Below are positions 33,629 to 42,971 of a stretch of 64,000 nt of DNA, in pieces (position 1 is the stretch's first letter; each line of letters starts with the position of its first letter). The stretch spans positions 9,457 to 73,456 of the forward strand of contig SPJV01000216.1 in assembly GCA_006844765.1 (NCBI GenBank), written 5' to 3'. Below the pieces are notes generated by a model, which saw only the letters and a list, made by a program, of their open reading frames with translations, searched no databases and was not told where the DNA came from. The DNA is from Alphaproteobacteria bacterium (GTDB lineage Bacteria > Pseudomonadota > Alphaproteobacteria > UBA8366 > Aestuariispiraceae). A program made the position numbers and the translations under genes.

Positions 33629-34786
33629 CTACCGCTTCCAGGCTTTCAGTGCTTCGGCTGCAGCGCGAACTTCCGCTTCACTGCGGGAAAAGGAAAAGCG
33701 CATGGTGCCATGGCCGCGTTCAGCGTCGAAATCATTACCGGGCGTCACCGCCACACCCGTCTCGGCCAGAATGCGGCGACAGAAATCCTGCGCGTCATTG
33801 GTCATGTGGCGGATATCGGCATAGATATAAAAAGCACCATCTGACGGTGCGAGCTCCGTGAACCCTGCCTTCGGAAGCTCTTCCAGCAGCATGTCCCGGT
33901 TCGTGGCGTAACGCACCAAATTCGCCTCCAACTCTTCCCGGCAATCGAAAGCCGCTACTGCGGCATGCTGGCTGAGCGTCGGCGGCGAGATAAACAGGTT
34001 CTGCGCCAGAGATTCCACCGGGCGGATCAGGTTTTCCGGCACCACCATCCACCCGAGGCGCCAACCGGTCATCGAGAAATATTTCGAGAAACTGTTGATC
34101 ACCAGGCAATCCGGATCCAGCTCGGCCGCGGATACGGCAGGAGCCCCATAGCTGATGCCATGATAGATTTCGTCCGAAACGAAACGAATGCCCTCCGCCC
34201 GGCAATAGCGGATCAACCGGTCAAGATGGGTACGGCCGAGCATCGTGCCGGTTGGATTTGACGGGCTGGCGACAATCACCCCATCGAGCGGACCACCTGC
34301 TTCTTTCGCCGCTTCGAGCGCTTCCGGTGTGGGTTGGAAACGCTCTTCAGGGCCCACCTCCAAACTGACCGCTTCAATCCCAAGCGCAGCGAGAATATGC
34401 CGGTAGCACGGATAGCCCGGTGCCGCGAGGCCGACCCGATCCCCCGGATCAAAGGCGGAGAGGAAACCCAGCAAGAAGGCGCCCGATGATCCGGTCGTCA
34501 CCGCAATCCGCTCCATCGGAACTGAAATTCCATAGAAATCGGTATAGTGCTTTGAAATTGCTTCCCGCAGCTGAGGAATACCGAGGGCCACTGTATAGCC
34601 CAGCAATTGATCATCAAGCGCGCGATGCGCCGCCTCGATCACTCCGCGCGGGGCGCCAGTGCCGGGTTGACCAACCTCCATATGATAGACCGCATCACCC
34701 ATCCGCTCTCGGTCAGCGGCTGCGTTCATCACTTCCATCACAATGAAGGGAGGGATAGACCCCCGGCTGCCTGACTTTAGCGTCAT
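33629..34786 (-). CDS. PLP-dependent aminotransferase, class I/II
   Basis: The 385-residue cytoplasmic enzyme keeps the class I aminotransferase marks: YTVALGIPQLREAIS, VTTGSSGAFLLGF (phosphate-binding Gly/Ser loop), ASPSNPTGTMLGR (the substrate-binding Asn), VSDEIYHGISYG (Asp for the PLP nitrogen), and SFSKYFSMTGWRLGWM, with the Schiff-base Lys in S-x-S-K. A C-terminal RFSFSRSEAEV carries the substrate-carboxylate Arg. The exact amino acid is not clear; aspartate or aromatic substrates are common in this group. It is convergent with the dioxygenase gene (25 bases). Confidence 0.88.
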   Translation of the reverse strand: MTLKSGSRGSIPPFIVMEVMNAAADRERMGDAVYHMEVGQPGTGAPRGVIEAAHRALDDQLLGYTVALGIPQLREAISKHYTDFYGISVPMERIAVTTGSSGAFLLGFLSAFDPGDRVGLAAPGYPCYRHILAALGIEAVSLEVGPEERFQPTPEALEAAKEAGGPLDGVIVASPSNPTGTMLGRTHLDRLIRYCRAEGIRFVSDEIYHGISYGAPAVSAAELDPDCLVINSFSKYFSMTGWRLGWMVVPENLIRPVESLAQNLFISPPTLSQHAAVAAFDCREELEANLVRYATNRDMLLEELPKAGFTELAPSDGAFYIYADIRHMTNDAQDFCRRILAETGVAVTPGNDFDAERGHGTMRFSFSRSEAEVRAAAEALKAWKR

Positions 34787-34816
34787 GTCATTTCAACCCT
34801 GGTTACTCTGCCACAT

Positions 34817-36487
34817 TTATTCTGCGACTGAGGATAAACCGGCCCCGCGTGGATCATGCGCAACACGGCAAACCTGCTTTTTCTCTGCCGCCGGCAGGCC
34901 ATTGGGGCAATGAAGGGCGGTTACCTGGCCAATCCAATCGAAACTCTCAACCTTATGCCCCTTTTGAGACAGTATCGCGCCGATTTCCTGCCCGGCCTGG
35001 GTTTTCTCAACCAAGACCTGCGTTGGTATATCAAGGGCAAGATACCGTGGGTCCGCGATGACGGATCCGAGGTCCCGGCCCGCCAATAAGGTTTCCGCAG
35101 CCACATGGATCAGAGCAGCCGGCGCCAAGGGACCACCGCTAGCCGCCACACCGAAACGAAACGCAAAGGTATTTGCGCTGACGACGACCATCGGTCCAAC
35201 TGCCAAGGGATTTCGACCCCGCCCCGTCGGCGCGGCAGCCAACATGATCCCGGTGCCGGGGGCAACGCGTCCCGTCCCGAACCGGTTGAACATGGTCAGG
35301 TTGCAGGCAACCGCGTTGCCCTCCCGATCCGCGACCACAAACCCGGTGCCGGAGATAACCTCAAACAACTGGCGTCCGGAGGGATCAAGCGAGGTTCCCG
35401 GCGTCGGCGCGTTCGCGTCATAATCCGCCATCAGTTCTTCAGCATGCTCGGATGAAATCAGGTCGATAGCCGGCTTGGTGCTGAGAAATCCCTGCGCCAA
35501 CCAATTCTTCCGATCCGCGAGGGCACGCTTCATAATCTCAGCCATGAGATGCACTCGCTGGGCCGGCTCCGCAGATGCATAGCGCTCATCACCCCCGGTC
35601 AGCATCTGCCACATCTGGGCCTGGGTTATGCCGGCAGCCGCCGGCGGCGGCGTGAAATGCACTTCCGAATCCTGATGGGCAAGCACCAGCGTCGGCTCCA
35701 CCTTCGGGCGGTACCCTTTCAAATCGCTCATGCTCAACTGCCCGCCGGCACCGCGATAGGCATCCACCAAGGCGCGGGCAAAGGGGCCATTATACAAAAC
35801 CCCTGCACCAGAGGCCCGAACCCTTCCGAGTACACCCGCAAGATCAGGTTGAACCAAAAGCGTCCCTTCGGTGATGGGGGCCCCACTGGCGTCCGCGAAA
35901 ATACGCCGGGCTTCCCGGTCTTCAAATAGCGGTTTCGCGGCGCGGGCCAGATCCCGGGCAAAGGCGCGTGATATCCGATGACCAAGCCGTGCCATCTGTT
36001 CCGCCGGAGCGACCACTTGGCGCCAGTCCAGCCTGCCATAGCGACTGTGCATCGCCGCCATGCCCCGGGCGAGCGCCGGAACCGCAGTTGGTCTGTCGCC
36101 CTTCTGTCCCGTGCCTGGGGTTGGAATGAACGTAATCGCTTCCGTAATCCCAAGCCCCGGGTCATGTACGATACAGGCCCCACCACTGCCCAGACTGGCG
36201 GCCGACGGCATTGTCACGGATAAGGCAAAGGCCATGGCGGTTGCGGCATCGACCGCTGAGCCGCCTGCTGTCAGAACGTCACGTCCAACCAGTGCTGCAT
36301 TCGGCTCTTCCGCCGCAACACCCCCGAAGAAACCCGCGACATAGCCGATCTCACCAACCGCCAAGCCTTCTTCTTCCAAACATCCGCTCAGAACAAGAAG
36401 CCCCGCCAACGCACAAGCCGTAACCCGACCCAACGTTTTTCGCCCGGAATTTCCCGCCGATGATTTGCCAGCACCCAGTGCCGACAC
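34817..36487 (-). CDS. Gamma-glutamyltransferase-like lipoprotein with a degenerate active site
   Basis: The frame reaches ATGs at 36565 and 36559, but those overlap the divergent protease gene, so I prefer GTG 36487; the start is uncertain. A lipobox LLVLSGC marks it as a lipoprotein. The fold fits gamma-glutamyltransferase: AALVGRDVLTAGGSAVDAATAMAFALSV, LGSGGACIVHDP, and the later VVADREGNAVACNLTMFNRFGTG. Key residues differ from E. coli GGT: the nucleophile position of the TTHYSVVD motif reads GTGFVVAD, the PLSSM oxyanion motif reads PLAVG, and the DYRExAP arginine motif is absent. It may lack autoprocessing and act as a pseudoenzyme or on another substrate. Confidence 0.75.
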   Translation of the reverse strand: MSALGAGKSSAGNSGRKTLGRVTACALAGLLVLSGCLEEEGLAVGEIGYVAGFFGGVAAEEPNAALVGRDVLTAGGSAVDAATAMAFALSVTMPSAASLGSGGACIVHDPGLGITEAITFIPTPGTGQKGDRPTAVPALARGMAAMHSRYGRLDWRQVVAPAEQMARLGHRISRAFARDLARAAKPLFEDREARRIFADASGAPITEGTLLVQPDLAGVLGRVRASGAGVLYNGPFARALVDAYRGAGGQLSMSDLKGYRPKVEPTLVLAHQDSEVHFTPPPAAAGITQAQMWQMLTGGDERYASAEPAQRVHLMAEIMKRALADRKNWLAQGFLSTKPAIDLISSEHAEELMADYDANAPTPGTSLDPSGRQLFEVISGTGFVVADREGNAVACNLTMFNRFGTGRVAPGTGIMLAAAPTGRGRNPLAVGPMVVVSANTFAFRFGVAASGGPLAPAALIHVAAETLLAGRDLGSVIADPRYLALDIPTQVLVEKTQAGQEIGAILSQKGHKVESFDWIGQVTALHCPNGLPAAEKKQVCRVAHDPRGAGLSSVAE

Positions 36488-36550
36488 TAAGTTAAGCGGG
36501 AAAGCGCCTTTACCCTGCAGGCGTTCCGTTTCGTCGCTGAAGTGGGTGAG

Positions 36551-37930
36551 ATGACGCATAACCATAATCCACCACGTTATTTGCCCAAGATCTTGAGCGC
36601 CCGCATTTTGTTGGCCGCCCTGATCGGGTTTCTATCCGTTGCACATGCCGAGCCGGCCACCGCCAAGAACCTGATCCGCGATACGGAGATCGAGAATGCG
36701 GTCCGAGTCTTCATGGCGCCACTGATGAACGCCGCCGGGCTCGATCCATTCGCCGTCAAGATTCACATCGTCAACGACCCGGCATTGAATGCCTTCGTTT
36801 CAAACGGACAGCAAGTCTTTATCCACACAGGGTTACTTGTCCGGGCGGAAGGACCCTTGGAGGTCATCGGTGTCTTAGCCCACGAACTTGGTCATGTGGC
36901 CGGCGGTCATCTGGCCCGTTTCAGCGAAGGATTAGAGCGTGCGCAGAACACAAGCATTGCTGCATTGCTGCTGGGCATCCCCGCCGCGATCTTGACCGGG
37001 CGCGCCGATGCGGCCGCAGCAGCAACCGCATTGGGACAACAGATCGGCGTTCGCTCGCTCCTCGCCTATACGCGGGAAATGGAACAATCCGCCGATCAGG
37101 CAGGTGTCAATTATATGGAAGAAGCCGGCTATTCCAGTGAAGGCTTGCTTAAGTTCATGCGCCTTTTGAAGAAAGAACAGGCGCTGGTGTCGGCAAACCG
37201 CAACCCCTATATCCAAACCCACCCGCTGACCGAAGACCGGATCCGCTTTATCCAAGGCCATATCGGGCGGTCTGCGTTAACCGGCAAGCCGGCTCCTGCG
37301 GACCTGATCTATATTCACAACCGAGCCCGGGCCAAGCTAATCGGCTATTTGACGCCGGAGCAGGTGGATAAGATCTATAACCCTGCCGATCAATCCCAAC
37401 CGGCCCGTTACGCGCGGATCATCGCCGCCATGCAGAGCCAACAATTCGACACGGCGATCACCAAGGTCGATGCTGAAATTGCCGCCACACCGGATGATGT
37501 TTTTCTCTATGAGCTTAAGGGCGATATTCTACGCAACGCCGGGCGCGTTCGTGAAGCCATTGAACCCTATCGCAAAGCCGTCGAGATGTTGCCCTGGGCA
37601 TCCCTGATCCGTTCAGCCCTCGCACAAATGCTCCTGGAAACCCATGATACTCGGCTGGAAGACGAAGCTTTGGACAATGCCATCCAAGCCCTGCGCTATG
37701 ATGAGGACCTTATTTCAGCCTATCGGGCAAAGGGGACCGTTTATGAACGGCGGGGCGACCGTGGACAGGCGGTTCTCGCCCAGGCGGAGGTCGCCTCCCG
37801 CCAAGGCGATAAGAAACGTGCAGCTGAAATTTCGGGGCGCGCCATGGCTCTGTTACCCGAAGGAACCGCCGGTTGGTTACGTGCCCAGGACATCAATATC
37901 CATGCGATACGAAAGGAAAAGGATTCCTGA
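36551..37930 (+). CDS. Periplasmic M48 metalloprotease with TPR domain (BepA-like)
   Basis: The 459-residue product has a signal peptide (ILLAALIGFLSVAHA), the M48 zinc motif HELGH (111-115, from ATG 36551), and the third ligand region REMEQSADQAG. The C-terminal half holds tetratricopeptide-like repeats (ITKVDAEIAATPDDVFLYELKGDILRN and following). This is the architecture of BepA/YfgC, which guards outer-membrane protein assembly by degrading stalled proteins. A hydrophobic stretch after HELGH (SIAALLLGIPAAIL) is usual for the group. It diverges from the GGT-like gene and is followed after 172 bases by a DsbA-like gene, so it belongs to an envelope-quality cluster. Confidence 0.9.
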   Translation: MTHNHNPPRYLPKILSARILLAALIGFLSVAHAEPATAKNLIRDTEIENAVRVFMAPLMNAAGLDPFAVKIHIVNDPALNAFVSNGQQVFIHTGLLVRAEGPLEVIGVLAHELGHVAGGHLARFSEGLERAQNTSIAALLLGIPAAILTGRADAAAAATALGQQIGVRSLLAYTREMEQSADQAGVNYMEEAGYSSEGLLKFMRLLKKEQALVSANRNPYIQTHPLTEDRIRFIQGHIGRSALTGKPAPADLIYIHNRARAKLIGYLTPEQVDKIYNPADQSQPARYARIIAAMQSQQFDTAITKVDAEIAATPDDVFLYELKGDILRNAGRVREAIEPYRKAVEMLPWASLIRSALAQMLLETHDTRLEDEALDNAIQALRYDEDLISAYRAKGTVYERRGDRGQAVLAQAEVASRQGDKKRAAEISGRAMALLPEGTAGWLRAQDINIHAIRKEKDS

Positions 37931-38102
37931 TCCTTCATCCAACGCAAACTCGGCTGCCCCCTTATTCCTTCCAGTCATTTTCCCGTGAGCACGGCACCAA
38001 ATACCCTCTGGATAGGTTTCATGTCCCTCCTGGCCGATTTATAACTTCACCAACGATACTGCGAGGCTCCCCTCGTAACTGGCTTTAGGTAGGAGAATTC
38101 AC

Positions 38103-38882
38103 GTGGCCCCTATTCATGCTGTTCGGGCAAGCTTCACTGGACTAATCATCGCCGTCGGCGTTGCGTTCTCAACCGGCAACCCCGCGTCTGCACAAGACAG
38201 TTTTTCGCCGGGCCAGGAGGCCGAAATCCAACAGATGATCCATGACTACATTATGGATAATCCAGAAGTCGTGCTGGAAGCCTTGCGGGCGATGGAACAA
38301 CGGCATCGGGACGAAGCCAGCGCCCGTCAACGTGACGCCCTTACTGGTATGCAGGACCGTCTTTACAATGACGATCGATCCATCGCTGTCGGACCCAGCG
38401 ATCCGAATGCGGCACAGCCGGTAACGATGGTCGAATTCTTCGATTACCAATGCGGTTACTGCAAACGGGTCTTTCCCTCCGTCATGAAAGCAATTGAGGA
38501 TGATCCCGGGCTGAAGGTCATCTTTGTTGAGCTGCCGGTTTTGGGCCCGATATCGGTCTTCGCCGCCCGCGCCGCCCTCGCCGCAAAGAAGCAGGATGCC
38601 TATTTCGATTTCCATCGCGCCGTGATGAACGAGCGGGGCGGCCTGAGCGAAGAACGTGTGATGGCCATCGCGGAGAGCCTGGGCATGGACAGGACGCAAC
38701 TGCGAGCGGATATGGACGATCCGGCGGTTAAAAAGCATATCCAAGACAATTTGGAGCTGGCCCAAGCATTGGGGATCAGAGGAACCCCAGCGATGGTGAT
38801 CGGTAGTGAGTTGATCCCCGGCGCTGTAGAACTGGATCGTCTGAAGGAAATCATTGCCAAAACCCGGGCCGAACAAGGCTGA
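38103..38882 (+). CDS. DsbA/ScsC-like periplasmic thiol-disulfide protein
   Basis: GTG 38103 is the start: AGGAG (38091-38095) stands seven bases before it. The 259-residue product has a signal peptide ending NPASA (about residue 30). A charged helical region (40-90) typical of Com1/ScsC-type proteins, where it drives oligomerisation, precedes a thioredoxin fold with CGYC at 117-120 in DYQCGYCKRVFPS and the cis-Pro loop IRGTPAMVIG. Such proteins oxidise or isomerise disulfides in the periplasm. Its TGA overlaps the sfsA ATG by one base (TGATG), so the two are coupled. Confidence 0.9.
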   Translation: MAPIHAVRASFTGLIIAVGVAFSTGNPASAQDSFSPGQEAEIQQMIHDYIMDNPEVVLEALRAMEQRHRDEASARQRDALTGMQDRLYNDDRSIAVGPSDPNAAQPVTMVEFFDYQCGYCKRVFPSVMKAIEDDPGLKVIFVELPVLGPISVFAARAALAAKKQDAYFDFHRAVMNERGGLSEERVMAIAESLGMDRTQLRADMDDPAVKKHIQDNLELAQALGIRGTPAMVIGSELIPGAVELDRLKEIIAKTRAEQG

Positions 38883-39610
38883 TGCGCTTCGAGGAAGCCC
38901 TGAGCCCCGCAACCTTAGTCAGACGCTATAAACGGTTCTTGACCGATGCGACACTCGCAGACGGGCAGGAGATCATTGCCCATTGCGGTAACCCCGGATC
39001 GATGCGCGGGCTTGCAGAGCCTGGTTCGGAGATCTTCCTCTCTGCGAACCGAAACCCAAAGGCCAAGCTGGATTGGCGGTGGGAAATTGCTTCTCAGCAG
39101 CTATTGAATGGCGCATGGACGCATGTCGGTATCAACACCAACCTCGCCAACCGCATCGTCGAAGAGGCCTTGGAAGAACATCGCATCGAAGAAGTTGCAG
39201 CCTATCCATCACTGCGGCGTGAGGTCCGCTATGACGAAAACAGTCGGATCGATTTCCTGCTGACGGGAGAGGGCATGCAGGATCTCTATCTGGAGGTCAA
39301 AAGCGTCACGCTTCGCCGGCTCGAAGGTCCCAATCCAGATGCGGCAGAGTTCCCGGACGCCGTCACCGCGCGCGGCGCTAAGCACATGGCGGCCCTCGCC
39401 CGGATGGTGAAGGCGGGGCATCGCGCGGCCATTCTCTACCTTGTCCAACGCAGTGACTGCACCCATTTCACCCTTGCGGACGATATCGATCCGGCCTATT
39501 CAGCCGCCTTTGCGCAGGCGCGACGGGACGGCGTAGAGGTTTTATGTTATGACTGCAGCGTGACGCCGGAGGCGATCACCCTGAATAGTCGACTTGAAAC
39601 CCGCGTTTAA
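38882..39610 (+). CDS. sfsA: SfsA family DNA/RNA-binding nuclease-like protein
   Basis: The 242-residue protein has the SfsA outline: an N-terminal OB-like part (LVRRYKRFLTDATLADGQEIIAHCGNPGSMRGLAEPG) and a nuclease-like domain with RIDFLLTGEGMQDLYLEVKSVTL, where the D...E-x-K arrangement resembles PD-(D/E)XK nucleases. It ends HMAALARMVKAGHRAAILYLVQRSDC, also conserved. SfsA was first linked to maltose gene expression in E. coli and binds DNA. It is coupled to the DsbA-like gene by a one-base overlap and precedes map, a common alphaproteobacterial order. Confidence 0.93.
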   Translation: MRFEEALSPATLVRRYKRFLTDATLADGQEIIAHCGNPGSMRGLAEPGSEIFLSANRNPKAKLDWRWEIASQQLLNGAWTHVGINTNLANRIVEEALEEHRIEEVAAYPSLRREVRYDENSRIDFLLTGEGMQDLYLEVKSVTLRRLEGPNPDAAEFPDAVTARGAKHMAALARMVKAGHRAAILYLVQRSDCTHFTLADDIDPAYSAAFAQARRDGVEVLCYDCSVTPEAITLNSRLETRV

Positions 39611-39641
39611 CAGCGCGATACAGAGTAGGCACTGAACGATA

Positions 39642-39684
39642 GAGTGACGATGGGCGCTGGAGTGACGATGGGCGCCAGAGTAAC
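39642..39684. repeat. 18-bp tandem repeat before map
   Basis: GAGTGACGATGGGCGCTG (39642-39659) is followed by a copy with two changes (39660-39677) and the start of a third (GAGTAAC). The array sits in the sfsA-map gap, just upstream of the map ribosome binding site. Confidence 0.8.
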
Positions 39685-39707
39685 AAAGCGATTAAGGAAC
39701 TGAACAC

Positions 39708-40505
39708 GTGAACGATATGGGACACATCAAAATTCACACTGCGGCAGAATTCGATGCCATGCGCGCGGCCGGCAGGCTTGCTGCGGAAACGCTTGATTTC
39801 ATCACACCGCATGTGGTTCCCGGCGTCTCGACCGGCACGCTTGATCAAATGTGCGATCAGTTTATCCGCGACAACAATGCGATCCCGGCGCCCTTGAATT
39901 ACCGTGGCTTCCCGAAGTCGATCTGCACCTCGATTAATCATGTGGTCTGTCATGGTATTCCGACGGACGAGAAGAAACTCCGCGACGGCGATATTATTAA
40001 TATCGATGTCACCGTCATTCTGGATGGCTGGCATGGCGATACGAGCCGGATGTTCCTGGTCGGTGACAAGATTCCGGTGAAAGCCCGCAATCTCGTTCAA
40101 ACCACCTATGAAGCCATGATGCTGGGGATCGAGACCGTCCGCCCCGGCGCGACCCTGGGTGATATCGGACACGCCATTCAGACATATGCAGAGGGTAAAA
40201 GGTTCTCCGTCGTGCGGGACTTTTGCGGGCATGGGCTAGGCCGTGTCTTCCACGATGCCCCCAGCATCTTACATTACGGTAAGCTCGGCGAAGGGATGCC
40301 ATTGCGTGAGGGCATGTTCTTTACCATCGAGCCAATGATCAATGCCGGCAAATTTCCTGTGAAGATTCTTCAGGATGGCTGGACCGCCGTGACGAAGGAT
40401 AAGTCGCTATCCGCCCAGTTTGAGCATTCGATTGGGGTGACCGCCGACGGCTACGAGATATTCACCGGCTCCCCCAAAGGCTGGGATCAGCCGCCCTACT
40501 CCTAA
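39708..40505 (+). CDS. map: Type I methionine aminopeptidase
   Basis: This essential enzyme removes the initiator Met from nascent proteins. The start is GTG 39708, seven bases after AAGGAAC. The 265-residue protein holds the metal-binding residues in the usual order: NHVVCHGIP (His), INIDVTVILDGWHGDTSRMF (two Asp), GHGLGRVFHDAP (His), FFTIEPMI (Glu) and QFEHSIGVT (Glu). Length and order match type Ia enzymes. It lies between sfsA and radC, and radC starts 28 bases downstream, so the three genes are probably transcribed together. Confidence 0.96.
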   Translation: MNDMGHIKIHTAAEFDAMRAAGRLAAETLDFITPHVVPGVSTGTLDQMCDQFIRDNNAIPAPLNYRGFPKSICTSINHVVCHGIPTDEKKLRDGDIINIDVTVILDGWHGDTSRMFLVGDKIPVKARNLVQTTYEAMMLGIETVRPGATLGDIGHAIQTYAEGKRFSVVRDFCGHGLGRVFHDAPSILHYGKLGEGMPLREGMFFTIEPMINAGKFPVKILQDGWTAVTKDKSLSAQFEHSIGVTADGYEIFTGSPKGWDQPPYS

Positions 40506-40533
40506 ACGCGTTTCTGAAGGCCGGGCTCTCATT

Positions 40534-41235
40534 ATGGCGCAGCAGGAGGAAAAGAAATCCGACCAGCCGCACTACCATGAGCATAGGAAAAGGCTGCGCG
40601 CCCGTTTTCTGAGCGATATGGGTCAGAATATGGCTGACTATGAGATCCTGGAACTACTGCTCTGTCAGACCATACCCCGGCGCGATGTCAAACCGATTGC
40701 AAAAGACCTTTTGCGGCGCTTCGGGTCGCTCGGCGACGTACTGGCCGCGGATCCCAAAGCTCTCTCATCTGCCCCAGGTTTGGGCGATGCTGCCGTGGTT
40801 GGCTTGAAAGTCGTGCAACAAGCAGCCCTACGCCTGTTAAAACACGACATGGAGTCCGGCCATGTTCTATCATCCTGGCAGGCTGTCATCGATTATTGTC
40901 AGGCCAGTATGGGTCGGGAGAAGATCGAGCAGTTCAGGCTGCTATTCCTGAACAATCGCAACCGTTTGATCGCCGACGAGATTCAGCAGCGCGGCACAAT
41001 CGACCACACACCCCTTTATCCGCGAGAAGTGGTAAAGCGCGCCTTGGAGCTCGGGGCCTCCGCCGTCATCATGGTCCATAACCACCCCTCCGGCGACCCG
41101 ACCCCATCCAAGGCCGATATCCATATGACCCGTGAAGTGCGCGATGCCCTGAGCAAAATCGGCATCTCCCTGCATGACCACCTGATCATCGGCAAAGGCG
41201 ATTTCACCAGCCTGAAAACCGACGGCTTTCTGTAA
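40534..41235 (+). CDS. radC: RadC family JAMM-domain protein
   Basis: The 233-residue protein has a helix-hairpin-helix-like N-terminus (LLRRFGSLGDVLAADPKALSSAPGLG) and a C-terminal JAMM/MPN domain with the metal motif VMVHNHPSGDPTPSKAD (H-x-H-P-x(6)-D form). RadC was long linked to DNA repair, but its biochemical role is unsettled; related proteins are found in mobile elements. It sits in its usual place after map. The caspase-like gene begins 90 bases downstream with its own promoter, so radC likely ends the operon. Confidence 0.94.
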   Translation: MAQQEEKKSDQPHYHEHRKRLRARFLSDMGQNMADYEILELLLCQTIPRRDVKPIAKDLLRRFGSLGDVLAADPKALSSAPGLGDAAVVGLKVVQQAALRLLKHDMESGHVLSSWQAVIDYCQASMGREKIEQFRLLFLNNRNRLIADEIQQRGTIDHTPLYPREVVKRALELGASAVIMVHNHPSGDPTPSKADIHMTREVRDALSKIGISLHDHLIIGKGDFTSLKTDGFL

Positions 41236-41263
41236 AACACATTCTTAAATCTTCTGCCGGAAT

Positions 41264-41292
41264 TTGGCGCATCCGAACTTGAATGGTATAGT
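41264..41292 (+). promoter_or_regulatory. Sigma-70-like promoter for the caspase-like genes
   Basis: TTGGCG (41264-41269), a 17-base spacer and TATAGT (41287-41292) resemble TTGACA/TATAAT at nine of twelve positions. A strong ribosome binding site AGGAGGG (41311-41317) follows, eight bases before the ATG at 41326. Confidence 0.65.
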
Positions 41293-41325
41293 ATTCGCGC
41301 ATGGTGTCTGAGGAGGGTACCCACA

Positions 41326-42960
41326 ATGCGCGTCATCTTTTCTCTATTCATTGCTCTATCCGTTTTTCTTAGTGTCGGCGAGGGACAGAGCAGAGCCGAA
41401 TCCCGAGTAGCACTGGTGATCGGAAACGGCGCCTATCTGACCCAACCACTCGACAACCCGCCCAATGATGCCGCTTTGATGGCCAAGACATTGCAGGCGG
41501 TCGGCTTTGACGTCATCTCCGAAACCAATGTGGATGCCAGAACCATGCGGCGGGCGGTCCACAAATTCGGACGGGCCCTTCGCGATGCGGGAGAGGACGC
41601 TGTCGGTTTCGTTTTCTATGCCGGCCATGGGATTCAGTCGAAGGGGGAGAATTACATGATCCCTGTCGACGCCCAAATCGAAGACGAACTGGATGTCGAA
41701 TTCGAAGGTTTCCCTGCATCAACCCTGCTGTCAGCGCTGGAATCCGCCGGCAATCGGTTGAACATCGTTGTCATGGATGCCTGCCGCAACAACCCTTACA
41801 AAGCCGCCACGCGCTCCAGCGGGTCGGGACTGGCGCGGATGGATGCGCCATCCGGCACGCTGATCGCCTATTCAACGGCGCCCGGCAAGGTGGCGGCGGA
41901 CGGCAATGGCCTGAACAGTCCCTATACCAGAGCGCTGACACGCGCGATCCAATCACCTGGTGAGACCGTAGAACAAGTTTTCAAGGCCGCACGGGTTGCC
42001 GTGATTGACCGGACCAATGGCGTGCAAGTGCCGTGGGAAAGCTCCTCGCTCACCGGTGATTTCTTCTTCATGGATAAAGCGCCCGAGCCGGTTGCAGCGC
42101 CAGCGCCAACACAGCCGGACAATACGGTAGAGCTTACCTTCTGGAATTCCATAAAGGACGGTACGGACAAAGGATTGTTCGAAAGCTATCTGACGCAATT
42201 TCCTAACGGTGTCTTTGCGGGCCTCGCCAGGGCAAAGATCGACGCCTTGGCGAAGCAGGAAGCTGCGTCTGCCAACCAATCCGATACGGCATTTTTCCAG
42301 GCCATACAGAATTCCGACAACAAGGCGGATTTCGAGGCCTATCTGTCCCAATATCCAAATGGCACCTTCGCCAGCCTCGCCAAGGCCCGGATCGCAGCGA
42401 TAGAAGATCGCGCACGCCAAGCATCAGCGGCGGCCAACGCTGCAGCCAACCCTGCGCCTCAACAGCCAAGCATTGATGCAGACACGGCTTTCTGGAACCA
42501 GGTCAAAGACGCACAGACGAAATCGGAGTTGAACGCCTATCTGTCCCAATTCCCAGATGGAAAATATGCCGCCATCGCCAAGGCCCGCATTGCCGGTATT
42601 GAAGAGAACCGCCGTGTTGCGTCATTGACGCCAGCAAGTAACGGAACGCAAACCTTCACTGGTTTCTTGGTTGGTGAGGGCGGCGGAAACTTTGCGTCAA
42701 AGCGTTTTTGTGGAACCGACAAACGCTGGCCAACAACGGTTACGATCACTGATCAAACCGTCCTGGCAAAAGTCAAGAAAGGTAGCGGCGTCACGATGAG
42801 AGGTAAAATGACAACACAGGACAGGTTCCGGGGTAAGGTGATCGGCGTCGGTGGCGGCTCTCGGTACTCCTTCAAGGGTCGCGTCTCCGAAGCCGGATTG
42901 GAGCTGAAAGTCGGTGGTGAAACATCGTACTGCACGGCACATTTTGAGCCTTCCAATTAG
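41326..42960 (+). CDS. Exported caspase-like (C14) protein with three FPxG repeats, copy 1
   Basis: The 544-residue protein has a signal peptide (about 1-24) and a caspase-fold domain (26-250) with the catalytic dyad H101 (VFYAGHGIQ) and C153 (VMDACRNNP), preceded by ALVIGNGAY. Three copies of a roughly 36-residue helical repeat follow (272-307, 323-358, 389-425) with the core FW..IKD....FE.YL.QFP.G.FA.LAKARI. Residues 445-544 form a beta-rich domain with two Cys. Bacterial caspase-like proteins (orthocaspases) cut after basic residues; some act in stress or defence. The export signal points to a periplasmic role. A tandem copy follows 11 bases downstream. Confidence 0.88.
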   Translation: MRVIFSLFIALSVFLSVGEGQSRAESRVALVIGNGAYLTQPLDNPPNDAALMAKTLQAVGFDVISETNVDARTMRRAVHKFGRALRDAGEDAVGFVFYAGHGIQSKGENYMIPVDAQIEDELDVEFEGFPASTLLSALESAGNRLNIVVMDACRNNPYKAATRSSGSGLARMDAPSGTLIAYSTAPGKVAADGNGLNSPYTRALTRAIQSPGETVEQVFKAARVAVIDRTNGVQVPWESSSLTGDFFFMDKAPEPVAAPAPTQPDNTVELTFWNSIKDGTDKGLFESYLTQFPNGVFAGLARAKIDALAKQEAASANQSDTAFFQAIQNSDNKADFEAYLSQYPNGTFASLAKARIAAIEDRARQASAAANAAANPAPQQPSIDADTAFWNQVKDAQTKSELNAYLSQFPDGKYAAIAKARIAGIEENRRVASLTPASNGTQTFTGFLVGEGGGNFASKRFCGTDKRWPTTVTITDQTVLAKVKKGSGVTMRGKMTTQDRFRGKVIGVGGGSRYSFKGRVSEAGLELKVGGETSYCTAHFEPSN

Positions 42961-42971
42961 GTCGATCTGAG

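Noticed and set aside
38169..38912. 247-codon minus-strand frame across the DsbA-like gene
   Set aside because: Antisense to a gene with clear CxxC and signal peptide; no motif of its own.
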